NCBI GenBank assembly: GCA_027886185.1
Contig: WOAB01000056.1
Span: forward strand, 12,462,001 to 12,526,000
Length of the DNA: 64,000 nt
From: Rheum nobile
Lineage: Eukaryota > Streptophyta > Magnoliopsida > Caryophyllales > Polygonaceae
Direction of reading: 5' to 3'
Shown: positions 11,766-22,105 of the stretch, piece after piece
Position numbering within the stretch: the first letter of the stretch is position 1
Layout of the letters: every line of letters starts with the position of its first letter
Position numbers and translations under genes: made by a program
The notes under the pieces: model-generated
Database searches by the model: none
What the model was told of the DNA's origin: nothing
The model's input: the letters and a program-made list of their open reading frames with translations, nothing else

Positions 11766-12065
11766 TCTGTTGGCAAGACACAAATGAATGAACAGACATC
11801 AAGAAGTCATTTTGTGTTTACACTACGAATTTCTGGTGTCAATGAGGTAGAGCTCTGCCTTAGTTGTGTCTCAGTTTACTTGGCATTTGCTTTTCTAATA
11901 CTCATATTTCGGATTTTTTTTAGAACACCGAACAACAAGTTCAGGGTGTCTTAAATCTCATAGATCTTGCCAGAAGTGAACGACTCTCCAAGAGTGGGGC
12001 AACTGGGGAAAGATTGAAGGAGACCCAGGCAATCAACAAAAGCTTGTCTTGCTTGGCTGATTTAA
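11766..12065 (+). pseudogene. Kinesin-14 (ATK/KATA-like) motor-domain fragment, two exons
   Basis: Exon piece 11766-11846 reads SVGKTQMNEQTSRSHFVFTL..., the switch I region of kinesins (NxxSSRSH). After a short GT-AG intron, 11924-12065 reads VQGVLNLIDLARSERLSKSG and KETQAINKSL, the switch II region. The strictly conserved LAGSER glycine is Arg here. NTEQQVQGVLNLIDLA is typical of minus-end-directed kinesin-14 motors of the ATK1 group. The P-loop, stalk and the rest of the motor are absent, so this is a captured, non-functional piece. Confidence 0.82.
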
Positions 12066-12166
12066 CTTCATTGTGTGGAAATCTTCTTACTGTTGACATT
12101 TATGCAAGTAAGATTTGTGTCGTGCATGCAATATCATTTCTTTATTGATGGAAACTCTATTTGCAG

Positions 12167-12301
12167 GTAAGACACCGTTTAAGAAAAGATCATGGTATTG
12201 AAGGTGGAATTCCAGTAGTTTTTTCATTAGAGCAACCAAAGGTGAAGTTGCTTCCATTCAAGGGCCCAAGTGGAGAAGAGGAAAATCCTTCAGATTATCA
12301 A
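12167..12301 (+). pseudogene. Single-exon fragment of a TcdA/ThiF-type tRNA threonylcarbamoyladenosine dehydratase
   Basis: A 45-codon open exon between AG (12165-12166) and GT (12302) reads VRHRLRKDHGIEGGIPVVFS and EQPKVKLLPFKGPSGEEE. This matches the part of plant E1-like TcdA proteins that follows the adenylation core (from memory). These enzymes cyclise t6A at tRNA position 37. Neighbouring exons of that gene are not convincingly present. It is on the same strand as the kinesin piece and only 100 bp away, so unrelated genes are abutted. Confidence 0.6.
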
Positions 12302-13591
12302 GTAAGAACCTTGATTGGCTTAAACTAATTATGGTTTTCTTTTATTCCTTTCTATGTTCTGTTATTCCAATTGAAAAGCTTATACATGACGATAATGTTC
12401 TCGAATTGTACTAAAATATTACTGTTGAAGGACCAATTAGTGCTCACAATATTTTCTGGCATCACTTCTAGACCTTTTCATAATGGTCCATTTGTGCCAC
12501 TTTTTAGAGATATTCGTTTCATTTCTATTTCATGTGAGTTATGCCATTATATAGGTATAGGCTTAATTGACTGGGATGCAATGATTTCTTTTTCCAGAAT
12601 TGGGGCTTCAGAACTATATTGAGCATGTCTGGTATGATATTGTTATATACCTTGATGATGGTGATCTCTTACTTACCAGGTGTGTGAATATAAGCTGAGA
12701 TTCTGTCACTTTGAAGATTGAAATTGGATTCGATAATCTATCATTTACTCTTTGGGAAGGTAATTAAGTGTAAAGTCGAGTGGCAAAGTATATGTGTTAA
12801 TATGTGACCTTGGAGCTCAATCACCATCATAATGGTAGCAAGCTATAGAATTATGTGTTCTTGCACCGTTTTTTTATTGCTCTAAAATGTATGAATTCCT
12901 GATCTGGGTTGTTTCTATTTCTCAGGAAGTGGATCACTAGACATGATAAAAGATATGGGTAACCAAAATGCAGCAACAATAACAAGTATGATTCCTCTAA
13001 TATTTTATTGTAAACATTTTCTTTTGTACTTGTTTGTTGTCTTAGGTGTATCCTATTTGTGGATTGTGATGAAATCTGAGAGTTTGCCTGTAATTTTGTT
13101 TCGTTTATCATTGTTGATTATCGATTTCTGGTGATATATAGCAGTTTGAAATGAGTATTCTGATCTGGCGTATCCTTTATATTGAGAAGAGAAGGAAAAG
13201 AAATGCTTACAAGGACCACATGTATCTACTGTAAACTGTTGTGTTAGCAGTATCTGTTGTGGAGCAACTTCAGGTAATGGCTTCAAAGAGGCAACACAAA
13301 GTGACAGCTGCTCGGTTGGAGGTATAATGTTTTTAAGTTATAACAGACATGAATAGAGGACCTGGTGTTTTTCGACTTATATTCAGTGGTTTCCACAATT
13401 CATGACGCAACATTTTCTAAATGTTGTGTGTTGCAGTCAGTGAACCAATTGTCTAGCCACTTTGAAGCCTACACCAGACGTGTAACAGAATTAAGAGGGA
13501 AGTTTATATATATCAGGAAAATCCTCAAGTCTCATGTTTTCTATGACTTTTCAAGGTAAAATTTCACCACAACGTGTCAACACATTCACTT
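12302..13591 (+). other. Exon-like and intron-like remnants, unassigned
   Basis: Possible exons between splice-like sites include about 12598-12679 and 13437-13556. The latter reads SVNQLSSHFEAYTRRVTELR then GKFIYIRKIL, a charged, helix-prone segment with open frame. I do not recognise the parent proteins. The rest is T-rich intron-like DNA. Confidence 0.4.
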
Positions 13592-13747
13592 GATCAGGTC
13601 GTAGAGCACCACCTTGTAGGACGACGTGAAGTAAGGGAGGACGTGCTGCCAGGCGGACTGGTCTGTGCCGAAGCTTTGGGCGAACACTAGGCAGCGGTCG
13701 TCGGAGCCCACCACACAAATGTTCAACGGGTCGAGCAAGTTTGTTGG
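13592..13747 (-). pseudogene. N-terminal fragment of a D14-like alpha/beta hydrolase (strigolactone-receptor type)
   Basis: The reverse strand reads LLDPLNICVVGSDDRCLVFA, then QSFGTDQSAWQHVLPYFTSS and YKVVLYDL. This is the N-terminal strand-turn-helix of D14 proteins (usual form VVGSGER-x-LVLAHGFGTDQSAWQ-x-VLPYF). D14 binds and hydrolyses strigolactones. The HGFG segment is degraded (AQSFG), and the catalytic Ser, Asp and His lie further along and are absent. It is markedly GC-richer than its surroundings, so it is a recent or well-preserved captured piece, opposite in strand to the kinesin and TcdA pieces. Confidence 0.7.
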
Positions 13748-14816
13748 GAATACAATTCGAACATAAAAGGTTTGATCAAATTTCAGTTAGTTGGGAATAT
13801 GGGAAATTGATCATACTAATTATCTTCGAAACATATATGTTCTATATATGTCCTTAATTTGAAATAATTTATATATTTGGGCAAAGAATATATAAATATG
13901 ATCTCCTTTTAAAGGATCACTGCCAACATCTTGATTATTGGTGAGTTGCATTTCTTTGTTGCCTGTAGAGATTGATAATGTTATGAGATGCCAACTTTGA
14001 GCAAAACAATTCCCTGTAGACATTGATAATGCTATGAGATGCCAACTCGCAACTGTTTGAATAAAAAAGTTTAGATATTTATTCATAGCCCTTCTTCTCT
14101 TCTCCTAAAAAAATTTAGAAAGTGCAATCATCCTTGAATTCAAATATTTAAAATAATCAACTCAATTCAAATATTTAAAATATTCCACATCTAAGGAGTA
14201 TCATTTACATGCAAACATAGAAGTAGAAGCGCGTATTACAAATAATATATGTCTAACATAAAACAACGAATCATTTCATTGCATATCACATAATATATGT
14301 CTAACATTAAACAACGATCCATATATTACAAACTTATATTTATACCGTGACACTACATATAGGCTTCGATATCTAGTATAATTAAAAGTTGGCTTTCTTG
14401 TCAATTTGATGTTCTCCTTCAAACACTTAAAGCTTAAGCAGACAAAAAACATATATTGGGCCAGCCGACTTTGTACACACTTAAAACTTAAGCAAGCATA
14501 AAAACATATATTGGCCCAGTCGGATTTGTAGATTGTTTGTTACATGGGCCAGAGGCAACAAGGGTCTAAATAATTAGCATTTTGGGCCCAGCTGGATTAC
14601 AACAGTTACGACGGTTACACTTCTGATAGGAGTTGAATAGCCTTGCACAAATATGCAGTAATAAGCATTAGAGGCTGCCCTTCGAGCTCCAAGTGAGACG
14701 TTGAAGAGGGTGTGAAAGGCTTTCACACATCTGCAACAACCTTAAATATGCCCTTCAAATACTGTTGGTGGCACCTACAATAATCGTGACTTTCATTACC
14801 TCTCATCTCCTTCAAC
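13748..14816. other. AT-rich stretch without recognised gene
   Basis: It contains small duplications, for example GATAATGTTATGAGATGCCA-like units near 13970 and 14028 and ATATATGTCTAACAT-like units near 14247 and 14290, and upstream sequence of the RPA-like ORF. No RNA gene or terminal repeat was identified. Confidence 0.5.
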
Positions 14817-15098
14817 ATGTCTACTTCCAAGGACTCTCAAAGCAAAGCTTCGTCTGTCGTCCATTCTGATGCATCCATGAAAGGGAAAGGTGTCAGCAGC
14901 ATTATCGCACCCATAACTCCGCCCAACAAGAAGGGGGCTGCTGTGGTGGTGTCACCATCAGAAAATTCCTATGTTGCTCTCGGCCAGCTGAGTTTTGGAA
15001 CGGCCTGCACAGTAAGAGTTATGGTCTGTCGTAAGTGGGAGTCAACAGACTTGAAAGGGAAGCCTATCAGCAACGACTACATCGTCTCCGATGAACAA
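14817..15098 (+). pseudogene. RPA70-like protein, exon 1 (N-terminal OB-fold start)
   Basis: ATG at 14817 begins a Ser/Lys-rich leader. From residue about 55 it reads LGQLSFGTACTVRVMVCRKW, then KGKPISNDYIVSDEQ, the first strands of the OB-fold in plant RPA70-like (DUF223-type) proteins found in Helitrons and related families. The exon ends at GT 15099 in phase 0. The next exon lies 8.6 kb away at 23672, also phase 0, the intervening intron having been enlarged by other insertions. RPA proteins bind single-stranded DNA; Helitron RPA copies are thought to assist rolling-circle transposition. Confidence 0.72.
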
Positions 15099-15360
15099 GT
15101 ATTCTACTCTACCTTTTCAATTACGTTTTTGGTACTGCATATTTACAAATTAAGAGGTTGAGCTGATATCACATATTCTTTTTGGGTCCAAATTGATAGA
15201 GCTGACAGACAGGATAAGATGAAAAAATAAATAAATAGAAATCAGAAGGTAGGTCGTTCATATGAGCCAGTAATATTTTAGGGGTTTTCAACTTTAGATT
15301 TTTGGTCTGACATCTTCTAAGCTACAGAAATACTAATATATGTGAGAGCCAAACACGAAT

Positions 15361-15470
15361 TACTAAGAATCCATCTTCAAGAAATACATTAGTAAGGCTT
15401 CAGTTGGGAAAAAAAATCAAGTCTTCAACCAGTAATATCTTTGGGGTTGTTCAACTTTACATTTTTGGTC
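15361..15470. repeat. Duplicated intronic segment (direct and inverted copies at 23193-23542)
   Basis: 15361-15401 recurs in direct orientation at about 23502-23542 with one or two differences. 15411-15464 recurs as an inverted copy at about 23193-23248. The two ends of the enlarged RPA intron therefore carry related sequence in both orientations. A further diverged copy lies near 15270-15315. Confidence 0.75.
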
Positions 15471-15689
15471 TGACATCTTTATAGCTACACAAAAACTGAT
15501 ATATCTGAGAGCCAAAGTAAAGTAAAAGAACCAAAAAATGGAAATGAGAAGCTAAGAATCATTAGATTTCAGTTGATCTGGTAAATGATTTACCTATTCG
15601 ACATAAATGATCTGGTAAACTAATTTCATTAGAACACAAGGCTGTAATATGCATAATTCCTCCTACAAATAAATATGAAATCTTAGCAA

Positions 15690-15800
15690 AGTTCCTTTCC
15701 TACCTCTGCCAGGAGTTTTTGTCTACTGATTTCTAACATTTCACCCATTACTGCCATATCATGTAACTGCCCTTCTAGCTTCTCCCTTTCTTCCCGAGAC
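15690..15800 (-). pseudogene. Coiled-coil protein, downstream exon on the reverse strand
   Basis: The reverse strand reads EMSREEREKLEGQLHDMAVM, then GEMLEISRQKLLAEVGKEL. It is a charged heptad-like segment that continues the coiled coil encoded at 22320-23027 on the same strand. The two parts are separated by the CRM retrotransposon (16085-22105), so the retrotransposon sits in an intron of this fragment. I recall similar plant long coiled-coil proteins but cannot name the family reliably. Confidence 0.5.
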
Positions 15801-16084
15801 ATTTCAAGAATAACATGAACTGGCAGAATATAAGCTAACCAAAAAAAATAAACAGTGACAAGGGTACAATTTCTAAGGTAATTCATTGCTAATGAATAAA
15901 AGGCCACAATATAAAAAAATTACAATATATTTATACCACAAAAAAGAAAAGAAAAGAAAAGAAAAGACAGATAAGAAAAGATTGAAAAAAGAAAGTATAC
16001 CTCTATTGTAGCAGTATAGACTTACATAACTGCTATTCCATCCCCAAATCACATTAAAAAATAAGACAAAAGATGCAAGGTGAA

Positions 16085-16989
16085 TGATGTGACCATGGGT
16101 CACCCCTCAAGGACATGCCAAAGTCGGTTCAATGAAGAGGAAGAAGCAATCGAGCTGCATAGATGTGACCATGGGTCACCTCAGTAAAAGTGCCGTATCT
16201 TCTTATTCCCAACTCCGATCACTCTCAAATTTTGAGGAGTGAAACTAGACTTCAAGATCTATCTCTGGGCGTTGGAATCACTCCATTCCGATCACGGACG
16301 GGAGAGAACGAACCTTCTAAAACTAGGCCAGAAACTGTCTCCGCGGAAGATGTTTGATTTGTGTTTTATTGTTATTTTCATTAATTAATTAGCTAGTTAG
16401 TTTCTAATTAGTGGCATACGTAGTGGCCTTAGTGGTTTATCTACGTTAGTGGGTAGGTTAGTGGGTAGTTAATTAGTATTAATTTACAATTTACGTATTG
16501 TTATTTGGCACCTATTTAAAGGTTGCCTAACATTGTATTTGTAGACTTGAATTGGAGATTATTAAAAAACGTGAGCGTTTTGTTCATTTCAAGCCTCTTG
16601 GACGATGGCTTCAAGGTATGTGATATCCTTGAGTGTCTTAGTCTTGTTTCGGTGTGTCGTATCCGAAACCCCTTTGGTGTGTCATATCCGAAGGCGGTTG
16701 GGTATTCTTGGTGTGTCGTATCCATGAGTGTTCAACCTCGTCTCATGGTTCTTGGTGAGTTGCATCCGAGGGTCGTGAGATACATATCCCAAACTCTTCA
16801 TGAACCTCGTTCATGAGAGTTATATCCATTTCTTTTTTGAGTCAAATCTCCATCAAGTTCTTATTAAGAGTCACAATGAAACACAACAAATGTCCTATTT
16901 TAAGAGTTTCGCCAAGAATTTGCCAAATCAATGTCTTGGTGCCCTTCGTCTTGTACTGTACGGATCTTGGCATGTGCTTACGCACAACA
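16085..16989 (+). repeat. 5' LTR of the CRM-type element
   Basis: 905 bp, TG...CA. Preceded by GTGAA (16080-16084). The first 60 bases contain TGTGACCATGGGTCACC twice, a near-palindromic string. The next 100 bases carry the widespread module described under findings. It is followed directly by TGTTTGGGATATTC rather than by a primer binding site. Confidence 0.9.
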
Positions 16990-17107
16990 TTGTTTGGGAT
17001 ATTCTTGGACATGTTATTATTTGGCTTGTGTTATTTCATTTCCCTAAAAACAAAGGCTTGACAGCCTTAGTATTTCGGTTAGGGCATTAGGCCGAGTAGT
17101 GCTCCAT
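16989..17107 (+). repeat. 119-bp direct repeat, left copy
   Basis: It starts ATTGTTTGGGATATTC and ends AGTAGTGCTCCAT. It appears identical over its full length to 20295-20413. The two copies bracket the pol ORF. Confidence 0.92.
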
Positions 17108-17116
17108 GGTCACATC

Positions 17117-20100
17117 ATGGCGGGCCATGTAGCAAGGGAGCAACGGCGAGCTCAACACAAGGCCGAGCTAGCTAGGAGCAAAAAGATGGCTATTGGGGGC
17201 AAAGGAGGCGCCTCCAATCATCTATTGCTAGCCAAGCCTAAAGAAGTTGCTCATGCTATCAAACAAGGAAGGCCGTGCCTTTTGTTTATACGAAAGGACA
17301 TGTTGCTCGCCTTGGGTTATCTTGAGGAACTACCTGAGCCCATAGCACGTCTTATGATGGAGTTTCAAGAGCTCTTTCAAGAAGATGTGCCTAGTGGTTT
17401 GCCACCGGTACGAGGTATAGAGCATCAAATTGACTTTATACCGGGGGCAACACTACCAAACCGGGCTGCCTATAGGGCTAACCCGGAGGAGACAAAAGAG
17501 CTCCAACATCAAGTACAAGACTTGCTAAGCAAGGGCTATGTTCGAGAGAGCCTTAGCCCTTGTGCAGTCCCGGTCATTCTAGTACCAAAGAAGGATGGTA
17601 CTTGGAGGATGTGTGTTGATTGTCGAGCAATCAACAACATTACCATCAAGTACCGCCATCCTATCCCAAGACTAGATGACATGCTTGACGAGTTGCATGG
17701 GGCAAGTATCTTCTCCAAAGTGGACCTTAAGAGTGGTTATCACCAGATTCGCATGAAAGAGGGCGATGAATGGAAAACAGCCTTTAAAACTAAATATGGG
17801 TTGTATGAATGGTTGGTAATGCCCTTTGGTCTCACTAATGCCCCTAGCACATTCATGAGACTCATGAACCACGTCCTAAGGCCATTTCTAGGCAAGTTTG
17901 TGGTTGTATACTTTGATGACATCTTAGTGTATAGCAACAATCTTCAAGAGCATATTGGTCACCTTAGGAAGGTTTTTGAAGTCTTGAGAAGGGAGAAGTT
18001 GTATGCCAACTTCAAGAAGTGCCACTTCCATTCGGATCACGTGGTATTTCTTGGATTCGTGGTGTGCAAAGAGGGCTTACGAGTTGATGAGGACAAGGTT
18101 AAGGCCATTTCCGAGTGGCCTACACCTACCTCAATGACTCAAGTCCGAAGCTTTCTCGGCCTAGCTGGCTTTTGCCACCGTTTCGTGAGAGACTTTAGCA
18201 CTATTGCTGTGCCTCTCACGGAATTGACCAAGAAAGGTGTGGCCTTCGTATGGGGGTCAAGGCAAGAGGCGGCTTTTGCTAGCTTAAAGGCCAAGCTCAC
18301 CCAAGCACAACTTCTATCTTTGCCAAACTTTGATAAAACCTTTGAGATAGAATGTGATGCTTCGGGAATAGGCCTTGGGGGTGTGCTTATGCAGGAAGGC
18401 AAGCCCATTGCCTATTTTAGTGAGAAACTTGGAGGGGCTGAATTGAATTACCCCACGTATGACAAGGAGCTTTTGGCATTGGTACGTGTTCTCAAGGTTT
18501 GGCAACACTACTTATTGCCCAAAGAATTTGTCATACACTCGGACCATGAGGCCTTGAAGTATCTTAAAGGCCAAAGCAAGCTTAACAAGAGGCATGCTAA
18601 ATGGGTCGAGTTCATTGAGTCTTTTCCCTATGTGATCAAACACAAAAAGGGAAAGGACAATGTGGTGGCGGATGCCCTATCCAGGAGATACACTCTTATG
18701 GTCGTGCTAGATGCTAAGTTGCTTGGTTTTTCCTTCCTTAAAGACTTATATGTGCATGATGCTGATTTTTGTGATATATTTGACACATGTAAGTCTCATG
18801 GGAGTAAAGATCAATACTACTTACATGAGGGATTCTTGTTTAAGGGCCATAAGTTGTGTATTCCCAAAGGCTCAATTAGGACCATTTTGGTTCAAGAAGC
18901 GCATGGGGGCGGGTTGATGGGACATTTCGGTGTCCTTAAAACCTTACATGTGCTAAGAGAGCACTTTTATTGGCCTAGGATGCAGCGTGCCGTGGAGAAG
19001 TATTGTGCGTCTTGCACCACTTGCTTGCGCGCTAAGTCCAAGGTCCAGCCCCATAGTCTCTACTCTCCTTTACCTATCCCTAAACTGCCTTGGGAAGACA
19101 TTTCCATGGACTTTGTTTTAGGGTTACCAAGGTCTAAGAGAGGGAGAGACTCCATCTTTGTAGTGGTGGATCGGTTCTCCAAGATGGCACACTTCATAGC
19201 ATGCCATAAAACTGATGATGCTTCTCATATTGCTAACCTTTTCTTTGACAACATTGTGAGATTGCATGGAGTTCCTAGGTCTATTGTGTCGGACCGAGAT
19301 GTGAAGTTCCTAAGCTACTTTTGGAAGACTCTATGGGAAAAGCTTGGAACTAAACTTCTCTTCTCCACTACGTGTCATCCTCAAACGGATGGCCAAACTG
19401 AGGTGGTTAATCGTACTCTTGGTGTTTTGCTTAGAACTATTTTGAGGACTAACTTGCACAGGTGGGAAGATAGCTTATCATTCATTGAGTTCGCCTACAA
19501 TAGGACGGTCCACACCGCCACCAAGAGGACACCATTTGAAGTTGTGTACGGTCGTAACCCCACCATACCATTGGAGTTATTGTCGTATGCCATCAAGGAG
19601 AGGGAGAGCAAGGAAGGTGCGGATGAAGCTGCCCGGATTAAGAAGATGCATGAGGATACGAGGCTGCAATTAGAGAGAAGGACCGGCCAATACAAGCGCC
19701 AAGCTGATCGAGGTCGGAAAGAAGTGATATTTGAGCCCGGCGACCTTGTGTGGCTGCACCTAAGGAAGGAGAGATTCCCTTTGCTCTGCAACTCCAAGCT
19801 AAAACCGAGAGGAGATGGGCCATTTCAAGTGCTTGAGCGCATCAATGATAACGCCTACAAGCTCGATCTCCCACCCACCTTCGGCGTCCATGATGTGTTC
19901 AACGTCGCCGACTTGATGCCTTACATTGTTGAGGGAGATTCGGACCTTGACGAGCTGGATTCGAGGTCGAATCCCTTTCAAGAGAGGGAGGATGATGTGT
20001 CCGAGCCTACACATCAAGGCGATCAAGCTCAAGATGCTGAACAAGAAGGTGAATCAAGTGATGAAGAGGAGTTGAAGGAAGAAGAAGAACCGGCCAGCCC

Positions 20101-20293
20101 TAAGGAGGATCCACCACCCGGTGCTATCACTCGAGCCCGAGCTCGACAACTACACCAACAGCTCAAGGTTGGTCTCTTGAGCCAAGGAGAGCCGAGTCAA
20201 GGTGGAGGAGCCGTCATCACATGCCTTTGTCAAGGGAGGTTCGGTTCAAGTATGGACGTTATTTCGGTAGATGGTGATTCACGTGACACTTAG
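17117..20293 (+). CDS. pol: CRM-type pol polyprotein: RT, RNase H, integrase (intact 1059-codon ORF)
   Basis: The frame is open from 17099; the first ATG is at 17117. There is no obvious protease. RT (codons about 110-330) has PKKDGTWRMCVDCRAINNIT, KVDLKSGYHQIRMKEGDEWK, FGLTNAPSTFMRLMNHVLRP and the catalytic YFDDIL. RNase H has ECDASGIGLGGVL and VVADALSRR. Integrase has a HHCC finger ending CASCTTC, then VVVDRFSKMAHFI, IVSDRDVKFLSYFWKTLWEK and TEVVNRTLGVLL for its D, D and E. The C-terminus holds the GDGPFQVLERI module and an acidic Glu/Asp-rich tail with TRARARQLHQQ. No stop interrupts it. There is no full gag, and the ORF lies between 119-bp direct repeats, so expression as a normal Gag-Pol is doubtful. 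Confidence 0.92.
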   Translation: MAGHVAREQRRAQHKAELARSKKMAIGGKGGASNHLLLAKPKEVAHAIKQGRPCLLFIRKDMLLALGYLEELPEPIARLMMEFQELFQEDVPSGLPPVRGIEHQIDFIPGATLPNRAAYRANPEETKELQHQVQDLLSKGYVRESLSPCAVPVILVPKKDGTWRMCVDCRAINNITIKYRHPIPRLDDMLDELHGASIFSKVDLKSGYHQIRMKEGDEWKTAFKTKYGLYEWLVMPFGLTNAPSTFMRLMNHVLRPFLGKFVVVYFDDILVYSNNLQEHIGHLRKVFEVLRREKLYANFKKCHFHSDHVVFLGFVVCKEGLRVDEDKVKAISEWPTPTSMTQVRSFLGLAGFCHRFVRDFSTIAVPLTELTKKGVAFVWGSRQEAAFASLKAKLTQAQLLSLPNFDKTFEIECDASGIGLGGVLMQEGKPIAYFSEKLGGAELNYPTYDKELLALVRVLKVWQHYLLPKEFVIHSDHEALKYLKGQSKLNKRHAKWVEFIESFPYVIKHKKGKDNVVADALSRRYTLMVVLDAKLLGFSFLKDLYVHDADFCDIFDTCKSHGSKDQYYLHEGFLFKGHKLCIPKGSIRTILVQEAHGGGLMGHFGVLKTLHVLREHFYWPRMQRAVEKYCASCTTCLRAKSKVQPHSLYSPLPIPKLPWEDISMDFVLGLPRSKRGRDSIFVVVDRFSKMAHFIACHKTDDASHIANLFFDNIVRLHGVPRSIVSDRDVKFLSYFWKTLWEKLGTKLLFSTTCHPQTDGQTEVVNRTLGVLLRTILRTNLHRWEDSLSFIEFAYNRTVHTATKRTPFEVVYGRNPTIPLELLSYAIKERESKEGADEAARIKKMHEDTRLQLERRTGQYKRQADRGRKEVIFEPGDLVWLHLRKERFPLLCNSKLKPRGDGPFQVLERINDNAYKLDLPPTFGVHDVFNVADLMPYIVEGDSDLDELDSRSNPFQEREDDVSEPTHQGDQAQDAEQEGESSDEEELKEEEEPASPKEDPPPGAITRARARQLHQQLKVGLLSQGEPSQGGGAVITCLCQGRFGSSMDVISVDGDSRDT

Positions 20294-20294
20294 T

Positions 20295-20413
20295 ATTGTT
20301 TGGGATATTCTTGGACATGTTATTATTTGGCTTGTGTTATTTCATTTCCCTAAAAACAAAGGCTTGACAGCCTTAGTATTTCGGTTAGGGCATTAGGCCG
20401 AGTAGTGCTCCAT
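20295..20413 (+). repeat. 119-bp direct repeat, right copy
   Basis: Begins right after the pol stop codon and matches 16989-17107 over its length. After its last CAT the sequence continues into LTR-end-like DNA (TTAGTGGGC...), whereas the left copy continues into pol. Confidence 0.92.
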
Positions 20414-21200
20414 TTAGTGGGCTATCTTTAGCATTTTTTCTTGCATTTTCTTTCTAATTTCGGTAGGACTATCTAAGGAAGAAAAACACCAGATTGTATT
20501 CAGTTTTTGGAATCAAGAAAACGCAATTACAGTTGCACCAGAAACTCTCTACGGTTGTGAGTAACATCAACCTTTCCTCCATTGAATCTCGAGTGAGTTA
20601 CATCTCGGAATTCATCCATTGTTCTTCCAAAGCCGAGTGGGTTATATCTTGGTTTAGAAGATCTCCATCCTTCTATCTTCATCCCATCATCACAGTCCTA
20701 CCTCACCATTGCCGCAACCTCCATTTCCTTTGGCAAGTCTTTGCGTGAACTCAGAGTACCTTTGGCGAGCAAGATCTTGCACCGTTGTCCACCGATCCTT
20801 GCACACAACATTTGGTATCAGAGTCATCTCAAGGCGAGGGGATGTTCGTGTGCTCAGAGAGCGCGAGGAAGGCTTAACAGCCACGCCCGCACCAAAGGCA
20901 AAGGAAAACCGCGCCGCGGCATCTCAGGCAGCAACCGCGACCTCTCAGTAAAATCGTCATAACTTTTGCTTCCGTGATCCAATTGCGCTCCAATTTCGAG
21001 TACAGAAACTAGACTTCATTATCTAACTACTGTCGCTGGAATCATCCAATTTGGAGTTCGGAGCAAGGAGAACGACCCTGTTTAAGTCAGGACGATTTTC
21101 TGGGAAGTTGTTGTCGGCCCTGTTGTGCTCACTCCTCGATTTTCTGGCAAGCAAAGACAACGAAGATTCGAGGACGAATCTTTCTTAAAGGAGGGGAGGA
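20414..21200 (+). other. LTR-end-like segment, displaced primer site, gag stub and polypurine tract
   Basis: 20414-20810 resembles the 3' part of an LTR related to, but different from, the element's own LTR; it also ends CACACAACA. TGGTATCAGAG at 20813 is a primer-site sequence. About 130 bp of Arg/Ala-rich coding-like sequence follows, then the recurrent non-coding module at about 20957-21076. Near 21160 a stub resembling the end of CRM pol (EDSRTNL) is followed by the purine tract AAAGGAGGGGAGGA (21187-21200) abutting the 3' LTR. It reads like an internally deleted element. Confidence 0.7.
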
Positions 21201-22105
21201 TGATGTGACCATGGGTCACCCCTCAAGGACATGCCAAAGTCGGTTCAATGAAGAGGAAGAAGCAATCGAGTTGCATGGATGTGACCATGGGTCACCTCAG
21301 TAAAAGTGTCGTATCTTCTTATTCCCAACTCCGATCACTCTCAAATTTTGAGGAGTGAAACTAGACTTCAAGATATATCTCTGGGCGTTGGAATCACTCC
21401 ATTCCGATCACGGACGGGAGAGAACGAACCTTCTGAAACTAGGCCAGAAACTGTCTCCGCGGAAGATGTTTGATTTGTGTTTTATTGTTATTTTCATTAA
21501 TTAATTAGCTAGTTAGTTTCTAATTAGTGGCATACGTAGTGGCCTTAGTGGTTTAGCTACGTTAGTGGGTAGGTTAGTGGGTAGTTAATTAGTATTAATT
21601 TACAATTTACGTATTGTTATTTGGCACCTATTTAAAGGTTGCCTAGCATTGTATTTGTAGACTTGAATTGGAGATTATTAAAAAAACGTGAGCGTTTTGT
21701 TCATTTCAAGCCTCTTGGACGATGGCTTCAAGGTGTGTGATATCCTTGAGTGTCTTAGTCTTGTTTCGGTGTGTCGTATCCGAAACCCCTTTGGTGTGTC
21801 ATATCCGAAGGCGGTTGGGTATTCTTGGTGTGTCGTATCCATGAGTGTTCAACCTCGTCTCATGGTTCTTGGTGAGTTGCATCCGAGGGTCGTGAGATAC
21901 ATATCCCAAACGCTTCATGAACCTCGTTCATGAGAGTTATATCCATTTTTTTTTGAGTCAAATCTCCATCAAGTTCTTGTTAAGAGTCACAATGAAACAC
22001 AACAAATGTCCTATTTTAAGAGTTTCGCCAAGAATTTGCCAAATCAATGTCTTGGTGCCCTTCGTCTTGTACTGTACGGATCTTGGCATGTGCTTACGCA
22101 CAACA
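21201..22105 (+). repeat. 3' LTR of the CRM-type element
   Basis: 905 bp, same length as the 5' copy. Preceded by a polypurine tract and followed by GTGAA (22106-22110), which equals the five bases before the 5' LTR. Its end CTTACGCACAACA therefore fixes the true LTR end. Confidence 0.93.

Larger units (their letters stand above)
16085..22105 (+). mobile_element. CRM-lineage Ty3/gypsy retrotransposon, internally rearranged, with 5-bp target duplication
   Basis: Two 905-bp LTRs (16085-16989 and 21201-22105) start TGATGTGACC and end GCACAACA. They are flanked by the target duplication GTGAA (16080-16084 and 22106-22110). By eye they differ at about a dozen positions, so the insertion is fairly young. 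The interior holds one long pol ORF, no gag of normal size, a direct repeat around pol, and a primer-site-like sequence 3.8 kb away from the 5' LTR. The pol sequence is typical of the CRM lineage, named for centromeric retrotransposons. Confidence 0.9.

Noticed and set aside
16523..17090. Overlapping small ORFs in both CRM LTRs
   Set aside because: They lie within LTR sequence, recur in the other LTR, and resemble no protein.
16989..17107. 119-bp repeat as a target site duplication
   Set aside because: Far too long for any known integrase-type duplication; the true 5-bp duplication GTGAA is found outside the LTRs.
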